Source: Bog-950 sp964631835
GTDB taxonomy: Bacteria; Bacteroidota; Bacteroidia; Chitinophagales; LD1
DNA length: 64,000 nucleotides
Direction of reading: 5' to 3'
NCBI GenBank assembly: GCA_964631835.1
Contig: CAZWAD010000016.1
Span: forward strand, 1 to 64,000
Part shown: one piece after another, positions 28,239-37,238 of the stretch
Layout of the letters: every line of letters starts with the position of its first letter
Position numbering within the stretch: the first letter of the stretch is position 1
Program-made: the position numbers and the translations under genes
The notes under the pieces: model-generated
The model's database searches: none
Told to the model about the DNA's origin: nothing
The model's input: the letters and a program-made list of their open reading frames with translations, nothing else

Positions 28239-28885
28239 GATGTAAACCGTTCGTGCGTTATACCCCAAAGAATTCTAAACAACTCTGCCAAATTAGCTTT
28301 GCTCTCTCCGGCACGTTCTGAGTAGCTGATTGGAAGTTCAACGTATTTAAATTTACTTTTCACTGTAAAAGCAAGTATTCTGGGCTCTACATCAAAACTA
28401 ACCGCCTTTATTTTCTCCTTATACTTTTGGGTTCGAACAACTCGCAAACCTGAAATAATATCTTTCACTTTTGATGAGAAGAGCAAATTAAAATAACCCG
28501 AAACTAAATAATTGACCATTCTTCGGTGCCAAGCAATTTTCGAAAACGGTCTCCCACCAACAACCATATCATAGCCACCTTCAACTGCAATTTGATACAG
28601 TCGACTTAAGTCGTTTACCGAATACGTCAGGTCGCAATCAATTATGCCCATATACTCATATCCACGCTCATCAGCAATTTCCAAGCATTTCATAATTGCA
28701 AACCCTTTTCCGATACTTTCACGGAACACACATTCTGCATTCTCCTCCTGAGCTATAGATACTGTATTATCGGTTGAGAACCCGTCACAAATGATAAAGT
28801 CAAATTTTTCTTGCCTCAACAATTCAATAACACTTTTCACAGCCTTCTCTTCATTATAAGTAGGTACACAAACTAAAATTGACAT
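28235..28885 (-). CDS. GT2-family glycosyltransferase
   Basis: 216 aa from ATG 28885 (an in-frame TTG at 28903 is possible). The GT-A nucleotide-sugar fold is seen in VCVPTYNEEKAVKSVIELL, the ICDGFSTDNT block and MGIIDCDLTYS (DxD-like). It is related to polyprenyl-phosphate glycosyltransferases but short, with no clear membrane segments at the C-terminus. It probably transfers a sugar onto a lipid carrier or chain. Coupled to the aminotransferase; paralogue of the gene at 32640. Confidence 0.85.
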   Translation of the reverse strand: MSILVCVPTYNEEKAVKSVIELLRQEKFDFIICDGFSTDNTVSIAQEENAECVFRESIGKGFAIMKCLEIADERGYEYMGIIDCDLTYSVNDLSRLYQIAVEGGYDMVVGGRPFSKIAWHRRMVNYLVSGYFNLLFSSKVKDIISGLRVVRTQKYKEKIKAVSFDVEPRILAFTVKSKFKYVELPISYSERAGESKANLAELFRILWGITHERFTS

Positions 28886-28949
28886 CCGATATTTTTTATT
28901 CAAAAGCTGCTTTGGCGGAAAGGCGGTTCTAATTTAAACAATAATAAAA

Positions 28950-28957
28950 TATATTTG
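28950..28957 (+). promoter_or_regulatory. Probable -7 element for the epimerase operon
   Basis: TATATTTG matches the Bacteroidota -7 consensus TAnnTTTG exactly, about 80 bp before the ATG at 29038 in the divergent region 28886-29037. No clear -33 TTG is seen. Confidence 0.4.
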
Positions 28958-29037
28958 GAAGCATTAAAGTCAAGGTTTCTTCAGGCGGGGTCGTTTATCA
29001 ATGCGCCCTAAATGATTCTGCTTAATATTGCTATTTA

Positions 29038-30102
29038 ATGGACCAATTTTTAAGAGATGACGCCCAAAAAGTTGTTACGGCTTTAGGTGGTTTAAATGAT
29101 AAATTTTCCGGTAAAACAATTTTGATAACCGGAGCTTCGGGTTTTTTAGGTAGCCATTTTGTTCATTATTTCGTTACGCTCAACAATAACATTCTTTTTA
29201 AACGACCCTGCAGAATAATTGCCCTTGACAATTTTATCAGGAAAAAACCAAAATGGGTAAATGAGCTAAAACGCCATCCCCACCTTGTTTTCCGTAATCA
29301 AGATATAGTTAGCAGTTCTGTAAACTTCAAAGCTGATTTCGTTATACACGCAGCCTCTATTGCATCACCTAAGTTTTACAGAAAGTATCCGGTTGAAACC
29401 ATGGATACAAATGTTGCAGGAACCAGAAGTATTTTAGAGTACTGTAAGGAACAAAAGGTGATAAGCATGCTCTTCCTCTCCAGCAGTGAAATTTACGGAA
29501 ACCCTTCTTCTGAAAATATCCCAACTTCTGAAGAATTTCCGGGGGCCGTAAATAACCTGGGACCCAGGGCTTGTTATGATGAGTCGAAACGCTATGCTGA
29601 AACTTTATGTTACACTTTTTACAAGACCCATAAAATACCAGTTAAAATTATCCGCCCTTTTAATATTTACGGACCAGGTCTCCATGCTGATGATGGTAGA
29701 GTAATATCAGATTTTTTTAGAGATGCAATAACTAAAAAAAGAATTGAATTGCTTTCTGACGGCAATTCAACCAGAACTTTTTGTTATGTGTCGGACGCGG
29801 TTACAGGATTTCTGCAAGCATTACTTTCCAAGTATGAAGGGGAAGTTTTTAATATCGGCATGAGTGAGCCGGAAATTAGTATGAAGACCCTGGCCCATGA
29901 AATTAAAAAAGTCTGCAGTAATGATACAGCGATAAGTTTTGGCGTCAGCAGTGACTCCGAGTATAACACCGACAGTCCAAAACGCAGATGCCCCTCTATA
30001 GCAAAAGCCAAAAAAATGTTAGGCTACAAGCCTATCACTTCCCTGTCCGAGGGCTTAAAAATCACTTTTAGCTATTATAACCATTTATTAAAATCATACT
30101 AA
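29038..30102 (+). CDS. NAD-dependent epimerase/dehydratase, UDP-glucuronate decarboxylase-like
   Basis: 354 aa. SDR-extended enzyme: NAD-binding ILITGASGFLGSHFV near residue 31 and catalytic YxxxK in CYDESKRYAETLCY near residue 184. Further blocks are RPFNIYGPGL and DGNSTRTFCYVSDAVTGF. These are typical of UXS (UDP-glucuronate to UDP-xylose) and close dTDP-glucose dehydratase relatives. The next gene, a nucleotide-sugar dehydrogenase, would make UDP-glucuronate, which supports UXS; this is inference. The stop and next start overlap by one base (TAATG). Confidence 0.82.
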   Translation: MDQFLRDDAQKVVTALGGLNDKFSGKTILITGASGFLGSHFVHYFVTLNNNILFKRPCRIIALDNFIRKKPKWVNELKRHPHLVFRNQDIVSSSVNFKADFVIHAASIASPKFYRKYPVETMDTNVAGTRSILEYCKEQKVISMLFLSSSEIYGNPSSENIPTSEEFPGAVNNLGPRACYDESKRYAETLCYTFYKTHKIPVKIIRPFNIYGPGLHADDGRVISDFFRDAITKKRIELLSDGNSTRTFCYVSDAVTGFLQALLSKYEGEVFNIGMSEPEISMKTLAHEIKKVCSNDTAISFGVSSDSEYNTDSPKRRCPSIAKAKKMLGYKPITSLSEGLKITFSYYNHLLKSY

Positions 30103-31442
30103 TGCAGGTTGGCGTAATCGGAGTTGGCTATGTTGGTTTAGTAACGGGGGTTGTGTTGGCTTCCAAGGGGCATCACGTTACTTGTCTTGATAAGGACAAA
30201 ACTGTAATCAAGCGCTTAAAAAAAGGTGAACCTCATTTCTATGAAAAGGGTATTGGTGCCATTCTTCAAAAAACCTTAAAATCCGGAAATATAAATTTTG
30301 AATCCGCTTATGAAAAGCATTTAAGCCGTTGCTCCGTTGTATTTATTTGTGTAGATACGCCTACAATCAATGGCAAAATTGATTACACCAATTTTTCTCA
30401 GGCAGCTGGTCTGGTAGCTAAGGTGATTAAAGACACTGACAAGTTCATTTCTGTTGTAGTCAAGAGTACAGTATTGCCCGGTACCACATCAGTGAAAGTA
30501 AAAAAAATAATACAAGACATTTCAGGGAAAAAATTGGGATGCTTTGGTTTAGGAGCAAATCCCGAGTTTCTTCGGGAAGGGACTGCTATAAATGATTTTC
30601 TCAATCCGGATAGAATAATTATAGGCTCGGAAGATAAACCAACCCGGGAAAATCTGCTGACGCTTTATAGCACATGGCGCTGCGATAAGATAATTACGAA
30701 CAGCAATACCGCGGAATTTGCAAAGTATGTAAACAACAGCCTGCTTTCTTTGCTTATATCGTTCGGAAACGAAATGGCAAATATCAGCTTAAGTGACAAG
30801 CATATAAAGCTAGATTTAGCGCTCAGGAGCCTTAGTTTGGACAAACGCATAAATCCGGTAATCAATGGTACAGGGCGGATAAATCCTGAAATCTTGTCCT
30901 ACTTTACTCCCGGTCCCGGCTTTGGCGGTAGCTGCCTTCCGAAAGACATAAAAGCTTTTTCGTCCTACGCGCAAGGCTTAGGGGTTAAAACTTATATGCT
31001 TAGCGCGATTCAAAAGACTAATACTCATCAGCCGGGTAAAATCGTTTCACTTGTTGAAAAATTTGTTATTCAGCCCTACACAAAAAAATATTTAGTATTA
31101 GGTTTTTCGCACAAACCGAATACAGATGATGCCCGATATTCTCCTTCAAAAGTTGTAATCGAAAAACTTATCGCCAAAGGGGCCGAAATTATTTTACACG
31201 ACCCAGCTTCGCTGATGAGTGCAAAACTTCACTTCAAGAACAACAGGAATGTTTCATTTACCAATAGCTGGCTCAGGGAAATAGAATCTTGTGACGTAAT
31301 AATAATTCTTACAAACTGGAAAGAATATCGCCAATTATCTTCCAGGGCACTCGCCAAAAAACTTACAGGTAAATTTATTGTGGATACCAGGCTAATGTTT
31401 ACTAAAAATTCTTTCAAGAAGTCTGCCTATATATCTTTCTGA
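30102..31442 (+). CDS. UDP-glucose/GDP-mannose dehydrogenase family protein
   Basis: 446 aa. Oxidises a nucleotide sugar C6 hydroxyl to the uronic acid using NAD. The N-terminal Rossmann motif is GVIGVGYVGLVTGVVLASKG, the catalytic Cys is in GFGGSCLPKDIKAF, and a C-terminal UDP-binding domain starts around residue 320. UDP-glucose is the probable substrate given the adjacent UXS-like gene, but GDP-mannose cannot be excluded. Translationally coupled to the upstream gene. Confidence 0.88.
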   Translation: MQVGVIGVGYVGLVTGVVLASKGHHVTCLDKDKTVIKRLKKGEPHFYEKGIGAILQKTLKSGNINFESAYEKHLSRCSVVFICVDTPTINGKIDYTNFSQAAGLVAKVIKDTDKFISVVVKSTVLPGTTSVKVKKIIQDISGKKLGCFGLGANPEFLREGTAINDFLNPDRIIIGSEDKPTRENLLTLYSTWRCDKIITNSNTAEFAKYVNNSLLSLLISFGNEMANISLSDKHIKLDLALRSLSLDKRINPVINGTGRINPEILSYFTPGPGFGGSCLPKDIKAFSSYAQGLGVKTYMLSAIQKTNTHQPGKIVSLVEKFVIQPYTKKYLVLGFSHKPNTDDARYSPSKVVIEKLIAKGAEIILHDPASLMSAKLHFKNNRNVSFTNSWLREIESCDVIIILTNWKEYRQLSSRALAKKLTGKFIVDTRLMFTKNSFKKSAYISF

Positions 31443-31455
31443 CTTGAGTAATTTC

Positions 31456-32643
31456 ATGTTTTCAAAAAAGTTTTTCGGTCAGAATATGAACAGGGCAGCA
31501 CGAAAATTCCTTATTGCGTTTATTATCACTGTACTGGTTTGCGAATGCATTTCTCGCTACCATATATATAATAGTTTTCAAACTAATTTTTTCCGGCCCG
31601 GGAGAGTTATATATTCTTTTTATCCCGAATTGCTGCCTTTACCAGGTAGATTAGATTCTTCACAGATTAATATTTTAATTCTCGGAGGTAGTGCAGTTGC
31701 TGAAAATTTCTGTCAATTGAAAAAGCGTATTGAAAATGAAAAAGAAATATCAGGCCGAAAAGTGCATGTATTTAACCTGGCAAGGATTGCTCATAACTCT
31801 TTTGATTCAAAAATTAAATTCAAGTACTTAAAACACCTTGGTTTTGATTATGTGTTTGTTTATGACGGCATTAACGATACCCGAACGAACAATTGCCCTG
31901 ATGATGTTTTCAAAGAAGACTATTCCCATATTCACTTTTACAGCCAGGTAAATATTTTCGAAAGACATTCTGAAATAAATTATTTCACCCTGCCCTTTTT
32001 GCTAGATTATTACTGGAATGAGTTAAAAATTAAAACGGGGTGGAAGAAGATAATTCCTAAAGAATATTTAGTGATGAATGAAAAAATAATGCCTCCGGAG
32101 TTAGTCGCACAGGCAGATACTCCTGGAACAGAGGGCTTCAAGGCGCGGAAAATTATAAAGCGTTACCAGGACAAAATCATGTATAAATACGGAGGAAATG
32201 AACATGACGGTTTTGTGTTTGTAACCGTTGATACATTATGGTGGAGAGAAGGAAAAAAAATAAAATCAGCCAAAAGTTTCAACAACAATTTGTTTTACAT
32301 TTATCAAACCAAGCCGGCAACTACAAAATTGATTCTTACTGAGTATGCCTGGTATCAGCCAGAGGGTTATTCACTCACAAAATTCCTCTATGAAAAAATG
32401 GATTATTCAGAACAGCACTTTCCAACGGAAATGTACGGCAAACCGGAATATGTAGTACAGGGGTTGGTAACACACAACAAAATCATTGATTCCTTTGCCA
32501 AATCAAACACCGATATTGTTTATTTCAATTTTAACGACTCGATACCTCATAACGGAATTTACTTTAACGACATTTGCCACTTGGCTGATTCAGGACAAGC
32601 ATTGCTAAGCAGCTTAATTATAAACAAAATCAAGAAACATTAG
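31456..32643 (+). CDS. SGNH/GDSL hydrolase-like protein with N-terminal membrane anchor
   Basis: 395 aa from ATG 31456 (TTG 31444 also open). One hydrophobic segment (about 18-38) anchors it, with the remainder likely periplasmic. SGNH-type blocks are seen: LGGSAVAENF for the nucleophile Ser, YDGINDTRTN for the GxND block and NDICHLADSGQ for the DxxH dyad. Such proteins in glycan clusters often add or remove acetyl groups. The gene converges with and overlaps the next gene by 4 bp. Confidence 0.72.
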   Translation: MFSKKFFGQNMNRAARKFLIAFIITVLVCECISRYHIYNSFQTNFFRPGRVIYSFYPELLPLPGRLDSSQINILILGGSAVAENFCQLKKRIENEKEISGRKVHVFNLARIAHNSFDSKIKFKYLKHLGFDYVFVYDGINDTRTNNCPDDVFKEDYSHIHFYSQVNIFERHSEINYFTLPFLLDYYWNELKIKTGWKKIIPKEYLVMNEKIMPPELVAQADTPGTEGFKARKIIKRYQDKIMYKYGGNEHDGFVFVTVDTLWWREGKKIKSAKSFNNNLFYIYQTKPATTKLILTEYAWYQPEGYSLTKFLYEKMDYSEQHFPTEMYGKPEYVVQGLVTHNKIIDSFAKSNTDIVYFNFNDSIPHNGIYFNDICHLADSGQALLSSLIINKIKKH

Positions 32644-33302
32644 AAGAATCTACATCGGATTATCCGCAGCAAAATGATAAAGGCATCTTTAATGCCACTT
32701 TTGCTTTTCCCCGAACGAGGGAAATAGTCAATAGGAACCTGCTTAATCGGATGGTTGCTTTTCAATGCATAGCAAGTAAGTTCAGTTTCTATATCAAATC
32801 CCTCCACCCGGTTTATTCCTTTATAACTTTGTATATCAATTAAGCGTAGCCCAGATTGGGTATCACTTAACTTACTCCCAAATAAAAAGTTGATACAACC
32901 GGTAAGCAGGATGTTCGCCATACGATTAAGAAAAACGATTTTTTTATAATCTCTTACAGCTATAACCTGTAAATATTCTGTTGAAAAATTTACCATAATT
33001 GGAATTGCACTTACCGGATATGTCCTATCACAATCAATAAAAACCATTTTTTTATATCCCATTTTTTCTGATTCAGCCATAGCTTGCAAAATGCCATAAC
33101 CTTTACCCTTCCCGGGTCTTGAAAAAACTTTTATACCCATGTCTTTACAAATATCAAGCGTCCCGTCTGTTGAGCCTGCATCGGTTATAAAAACTTTAAA
33201 ACCAAGTTCGTGAATTTGAACAACCATTTCACGGACACACAAGGCTTCATTTAAAGTAGGCAGCCAAACAACAACTTCAGGTCTGGTTTTCATTTTTTCC
33301 AT
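32640..33302 (-). CDS. GT2-family glycosyltransferase
   Basis: 220 aa from ATG 33302 (a longer TTG start at 33341 and an ATG at 33293 are alternatives). GT-A fold motifs: VVWLPTLNEALCVREMV, FITDAGSTDGTLDI, RPGKGKGYGILQ and VFIDCDRTYPV. Paralogue of the GT2 at 28235, of the polyprenyl-phosphate glycosyltransferase type. It directly follows the C-methyltransferase-like gene on the same strand. Confidence 0.84.
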   Translation of the reverse strand: MEKMKTRPEVVVWLPTLNEALCVREMVVQIHELGFKVFITDAGSTDGTLDICKDMGIKVFSRPGKGKGYGILQAMAESEKMGYKKMVFIDCDRTYPVSAIPIMVNFSTEYLQVIAVRDYKKIVFLNRMANILLTGCINFLFGSKLSDTQSGLRLIDIQSYKGINRVEGFDIETELTCYALKSNHPIKQVPIDYFPRSGKSKSGIKDAFIILLRIIRCRFF

Positions 33303-33341
33303 CAATATATTTGTAGGAGTTGAGACAGTTTGAAAAAGCAA

Positions 33342-34586
33342 TCAAAGTACAGTTAAGGATGGAATGGGTATAACATATTTAGTAGACGCGGGCATTATTG
33401 TTTTTAAATGACTGATAATATCCACTGTAAAATTCCATGCCAATATTAAAATGTAATCAGGTGAATTCACTTTCAAAAAGCCAATATCCCTTATCGGTAT
33501 TTTGCCCGTACTGAAATATTTGCCCTGCTTGTGGGGGCTTATATCAATAATGAAAGGAAGTTTTGCGGAAGTTACTTCGCAATAGGAAAGAAGTGTATTT
33601 GCCTTTCCGGCAGCACCATATCCGAATACGCGTTTTTTCTCAGTTTTCGCTTTATCAAGAAAAGTGTTTAAATCGTTTTTAATAATCTTGACCTGATTTA
33701 AAAATGCATTTAACTTTTCTTTACCATTCAGACCGTCTTCGCTTTCTCTCTTCAATAATCTTTCCGCGTTCTTAGAAAGGCGACCATGTGTTCCAACAAA
33801 TACCCGCAGGCTTCCGCCATGAACGTCAATTTCTTCAACGTCAAGAACACACAAACCATTGTTCTCAAACAACCTGATTATATCACTCAAAGAAAAATAA
33901 CAAAGGTGCTGGTGGAATATGGTGTCAAATTCAACCTTTTCAAACATTCTTTTTTTATAGGGGAACTCAAATATTCCCAAACCATCCGGCTTAAGCAACA
34001 GTTGAACCCCTCTGATAAAATCGTTTGGATTTTTTACATGTGCCAGCACGTTATTACCCATGAAAAAGTCGGCCTCCCATCCTTCTGCTGCCAATTGCAC
34101 TGCCAATTGCTTGGAAAAAAAATTAACCCTTGTTGCAATTCCTTTACTTTCCGCAGCTCTGGCGGGACCTGCAGATGGCTCAATACCCAAAGCCCGTGCG
34201 CCCAACTTTAAGAAATGTTCCAAAAGATAGCCATCATTGCTTGCCGCCTCAATAGCAGTAGATGAAGCATCCACTTTTTTTCTCTTATTAATGACATTAA
34301 AAGTTTCACTGAAATGTCTCACAAGTGATGGGTTCACAGAGGTAAAGTACGGATAGTGTTCATTGAATAATACTTCTTGATGAACTCCCTCTTTTAAAAA
34401 CAAAAAACCGCAATGATTGCAGTAATTTAAATGAAGAGGATAGGCAGGCACCTGATACACTGCGCCTTCCTCAACCAAATAATCCGCCAGAGGGATAATA
34501 CCAAAATCAAAAGCCTCGCTCAAATCGCTGCTATTGCAAACAAAACATTTTGTATATACTTGGTACTTTAAACTTCCCTCTGCCAT
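33342..34586 (-). CDS. Sugar C-methyltransferase-like protein (zinc-binding N-terminus)
   Basis: 414 aa. The N-terminal zinc-binding domain has CFVCNSSDL and CNHCGFLF. A central SAM-binding methyltransferase domain starts near residue 100 (AIEAASNDGYLLEHFLKLG, then LGIEPS), and the C-terminal domain contains VFGYGAAGKANTLLSYC. This three-part layout is that of NDP-hexose C-methyltransferases such as TylC3/EryBIII, which methylate a keto-deoxy sugar at carbon. It is divergent from the CDP-glucose 4,6-dehydratase gene with only 2 bp between starts, which fits action on a CDP-4-keto-6-deoxyhexose product (inference). Confidence 0.85.
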   Translation of the reverse strand: MAEGSLKYQVYTKCFVCNSSDLSEAFDFGIIPLADYLVEEGAVYQVPAYPLHLNYCNHCGFLFLKEGVHQEVLFNEHYPYFTSVNPSLVRHFSETFNVINKRKKVDASSTAIEAASNDGYLLEHFLKLGARALGIEPSAGPARAAESKGIATRVNFFSKQLAVQLAAEGWEADFFMGNNVLAHVKNPNDFIRGVQLLLKPDGLGIFEFPYKKRMFEKVEFDTIFHQHLCYFSLSDIIRLFENNGLCVLDVEEIDVHGGSLRVFVGTHGRLSKNAERLLKRESEDGLNGKEKLNAFLNQVKIIKNDLNTFLDKAKTEKKRVFGYGAAGKANTLLSYCEVTSAKLPFIIDISPHKQGKYFSTGKIPIRDIGFLKVNSPDYILILAWNFTVDIISHLKTIMPASTKYVIPIPSLTVL

Positions 34587-34588
34587 TT

Positions 34589-35659
34589 ATGAATCTTGAT
34601 TTTTATAAAAATAAAAAAATACTCATCACCGGTAACACAGGTTTTAAAGGAAGTTGGCTTTCTTTGTTACTCATCAAAGCCGGGGCAAAAGTGTACGGCA
34701 TATCCAAGTCGGTACCTACCAAACCTTCGTTATACTACTTATGCGGGCTTAACCGTTCGGTCAAGCAGGCTTTTGCTGACCTGGGCGATCAGGTATCAGT
34801 AAATCATATGGAAAAAATAAAACCTGATTTTATTTTTCACTTAGCCGCACAACCCATATTAACTGGAGGAGTAAAAGAACCACGGTACACATTTGAAAAT
34901 AATATTTCAACTACTCTTTCTGTTCTTGAGTATTTGCGCAGTGCAATTGTCCCTACAATCGCTCTTTTCATTACAAGTGATAAATGTTATCTGAATCGTG
35001 AATGGCACTGGGGATATCGAGAAACAGATACTCTTGGCGGTGAGGAACCATATGGCGCATCAAAAGCTGCTTGCGAGTTGGTAGTGGCTTCATATTATCA
35101 TACTTATTTCAAAAACTCAAAGAATATCAGACTGGCAACCGCACGTGCAGGTAATGTGATTGGCGGGGGCGATTTTACCGAAGACCGGATAATTCCGGAC
35201 TGCATACGTGCATGGCAAAAAGGAAAACCCATTGAACTGCGAAACAAAGACGGAGTCAGGCCATGGCAACATGTTTTGGAACCGTTAGGAGGTTACCTGC
35301 ATTTATGCGAAAAAATGTCAAGCTATCCTTCATTGAATGGAGAATCTTGGAATTTCGGCCCTGCTGAGTCTGCATTTCACGATGTGCATGCTGTTGTGGA
35401 AGAACTAGCTTCACATTTTTCATTTCACTTGCCTGGGTCTTTATTTGTAGAAGACAAGCATAAAAAAGCACATGAGGCCACTCTCTTGAAAATCAGCAGT
35501 GAAAAAGCTATGAGTGTTTTAAAGTGGAAACCAAGGCTGGACTTCAGAGAATCCATCAGCCTTACAGCAAAATGGTATTCTGCTTATTTATCCAATCCCT
35601 CACGAATCAAAGAAGCAACTCTAAGGCAAATTGAAGAGTACCTGCAACTAAAAATTTAG
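34589..35659 (+). CDS. rfbG: CDP-glucose 4,6-dehydratase
   Basis: 356 aa from ATG 34589 (a longer frame to 34550 overlaps the divergent gene). Converts CDP-glucose to CDP-4-keto-6-deoxyglucose. NAD-binding ITGNTGFKGSWLSLLL is the RfbG variant, and the catalytic YxxxK is in EEPYGASKAACELV. The blocks ITSDKCYLNREWHWGYRE and RAGNVIGGGDF are typical of RfbG. Its substrate would be supplied by the cytidylyltransferase at 36465. The gene converges with the 2OG oxygenase, 4-bp overlap. Confidence 0.92.
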   Translation: MNLDFYKNKKILITGNTGFKGSWLSLLLIKAGAKVYGISKSVPTKPSLYYLCGLNRSVKQAFADLGDQVSVNHMEKIKPDFIFHLAAQPILTGGVKEPRYTFENNISTTLSVLEYLRSAIVPTIALFITSDKCYLNREWHWGYRETDTLGGEEPYGASKAACELVVASYYHTYFKNSKNIRLATARAGNVIGGGDFTEDRIIPDCIRAWQKGKPIELRNKDGVRPWQHVLEPLGGYLHLCEKMSSYPSLNGESWNFGPAESAFHDVHAVVEELASHFSFHLPGSLFVEDKHKKAHEATLLKISSEKAMSVLKWKPRLDFRESISLTAKWYSAYLSNPSRIKEATLRQIEEYLQLKI

Positions 35660-36468
35660 CCTTTCAAATGTTTTTCAATCGTAGAGGTATCATCATTAAA
35701 TCTTCCTGAATTTCTTTTTTCCCTTAGCTCATCCAGTGAATCATCATCTGAAGGTCGTTTGACATAAGTGGTTGAATGTTTATCTGCCATTTCTGCAACC
35801 GGCCTTCCGTTTGTATAATAATATGTAGCTACAGATTTTCGGGTAATGTGTTCCGGACTATCTAACGGTTCAGGATGACCGTGATATGATTTTTCAGAAG
35901 TAGAAAAAACAATCAACCTATTAAACAAAGGATAAATTTTTTCACATAAACGGTTAAGAACATGCTTGTCATTTACTTTTTGCCCTTCCCAAACCTGAAA
36001 ATCTCCCCGCCATTTTTCATCCCAGTTTTTGTTTAAATACAAAATCACGCTTAGCCTTCTGTCTAGTTTTAATTTCGGGTGGATATTAAAATCTATATGG
36101 ATATCAAGCTTCCCTCCCTTTTTAGTTTGATGGACACCACCTCCTCTGTAATAAGGGTCGGGAATAAGCCCTTCAATACCTGTTAGTTTTTCCAGAAAGG
36201 AAAGAAATTCGGGTGAATTCATCTCAATCAGTAAATCGCGGATAGGTCGTGGAAGGCTATATATTTTATCAAATCCCAATTTTTTTTCCAACGGATTGTT
36301 ATACTCGTAAAACTGCATTTGGTTAAGGTTAGAAAACGCATCCTCCACTTCATCCAAATTATCAAAGACTCCATCTATGTATATGTGCGGGTAAGGAGTA
36401 TTGCTTTGATATTTTCCCGCACACCACGGCATTAATGCACTCATTTTATCGGGGTTAATGTATCTCAT
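35656..36468 (-). CDS. 2OG-Fe(II) oxygenase of the prolyl-4-hydroxylase-like type
   Basis: 270 aa. Iron and cosubstrate ligands are visible: H124-x-D126 in LDIHIDFNIH, H196 in KSYHGHPEPL and R210 in ITRKSV. It belongs to the wider non-heme Fe(II)/2-oxoglutarate superfamily, separate from the PhyH array downstream. It overlaps the cytidylyltransferase gene by 4 bp, so it is translated with it and may hydroxylate a sugar or lipid intermediate of the same pathway (inference). Confidence 0.85.
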   Translation of the reverse strand: MRYINPDKMSALMPWCAGKYQSNTPYPHIYIDGVFDNLDEVEDAFSNLNQMQFYEYNNPLEKKLGFDKIYSLPRPIRDLLIEMNSPEFLSFLEKLTGIEGLIPDPYYRGGGVHQTKKGGKLDIHIDFNIHPKLKLDRRLSVILYLNKNWDEKWRGDFQVWEGQKVNDKHVLNRLCEKIYPLFNRLIVFSTSEKSYHGHPEPLDSPEHITRKSVATYYYTNGRPVAEMADKHSTTYVKRPSDDDSLDELREKRNSGRFNDDTSTIEKHLKG

Positions 36469-37196
36469 GGGTTTTTATTTTCCGTAGTAATTTCGCCTTG
36501 TTTCATCCAAAAAGCTTGCTTTTTTTCCCAAATCTGATTTAGTAGAACAAAATCCTTGTATGTATCCATACATTGCCAATTGCCTTTGTGTTGATACGCG
36601 TTTAGCTGCGATAATTGCAACAGTTTTTCAAAAGTTCCATTTTCCAGCATTTCTCCGGTTTTCAGGTGTTTTTCAATATCCCGCTGAAGAACAAAGTATC
36701 CCCCATTAAGCCAATGGTCTGAAACGGGTTTTTCATGAAAAGCAATTACATTATTACTACTATCCGTTTCCAAAACACCGTAAGGCAGATGCGGTTTCAC
36801 AGCGGTAAGAGTTGCAGTTTTCCCGCTCTCCTTATGCGCAGAAAGCAATTTCGAAAGATTGACATCACTCAAACCATCAGCATAGTTACAGAAAAAAATT
36901 TCATCACTAATATGCCCCAAGGCATTTTTTAATCTATCTGCGGTTCCACAGTCTTCCCCTGCAAAATCATACGTTATATTCCAATCATTCTCCGGGTTGT
37001 ATTTAAAATAACTTTCAAACTCCTCATGTTTATAGCCAGTGCATAAAATGAAATCGCAAAAACCCGCTTTTGCATAAATGCTGAGTACATGCCAGATAAG
37101 AGGCTTTTCTCCAACTCTCCATAAAGGCTTGGGTAGGTCCGTATCATAGTTTCGGAGTCGTTCGCTTTTACCTCCGCAAAGTATTACCGTTTTCAT
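36465..37196 (-). CDS. Sugar nucleotidyltransferase, glucose-1-phosphate cytidylyltransferase-like
   Basis: 243 aa. Nucleotidyltransferase N-terminus VILCGGKSERLRNYDTDLPK, then KPLIWHVLSIYAKAG, the NYADGLSDVNLSKLL block and LNGGYFVLQRDI, all as in RfbF. It would make CDP-glucose for the 4,6-dehydratase 0.8 kb away. The nucleotide preference (CDP rather than dTDP/UDP) is inferred from the neighbour and RfbF-like blocks. Confidence 0.82.
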   Translation of the reverse strand: MKTVILCGGKSERLRNYDTDLPKPLWRVGEKPLIWHVLSIYAKAGFCDFILCTGYKHEEFESYFKYNPENDWNITYDFAGEDCGTADRLKNALGHISDEIFFCNYADGLSDVNLSKLLSAHKESGKTATLTAVKPHLPYGVLETDSSNNVIAFHEKPVSDHWLNGGYFVLQRDIEKHLKTGEMLENGTFEKLLQLSQLNAYQHKGNWQCMDTYKDFVLLNQIWEKKQAFWMKQGEITTENKNP

Positions 37197-37238
37197 TTCT
37201 TCATTTATGAGTTTTCACCGTACTTATTTGAAAATGCA

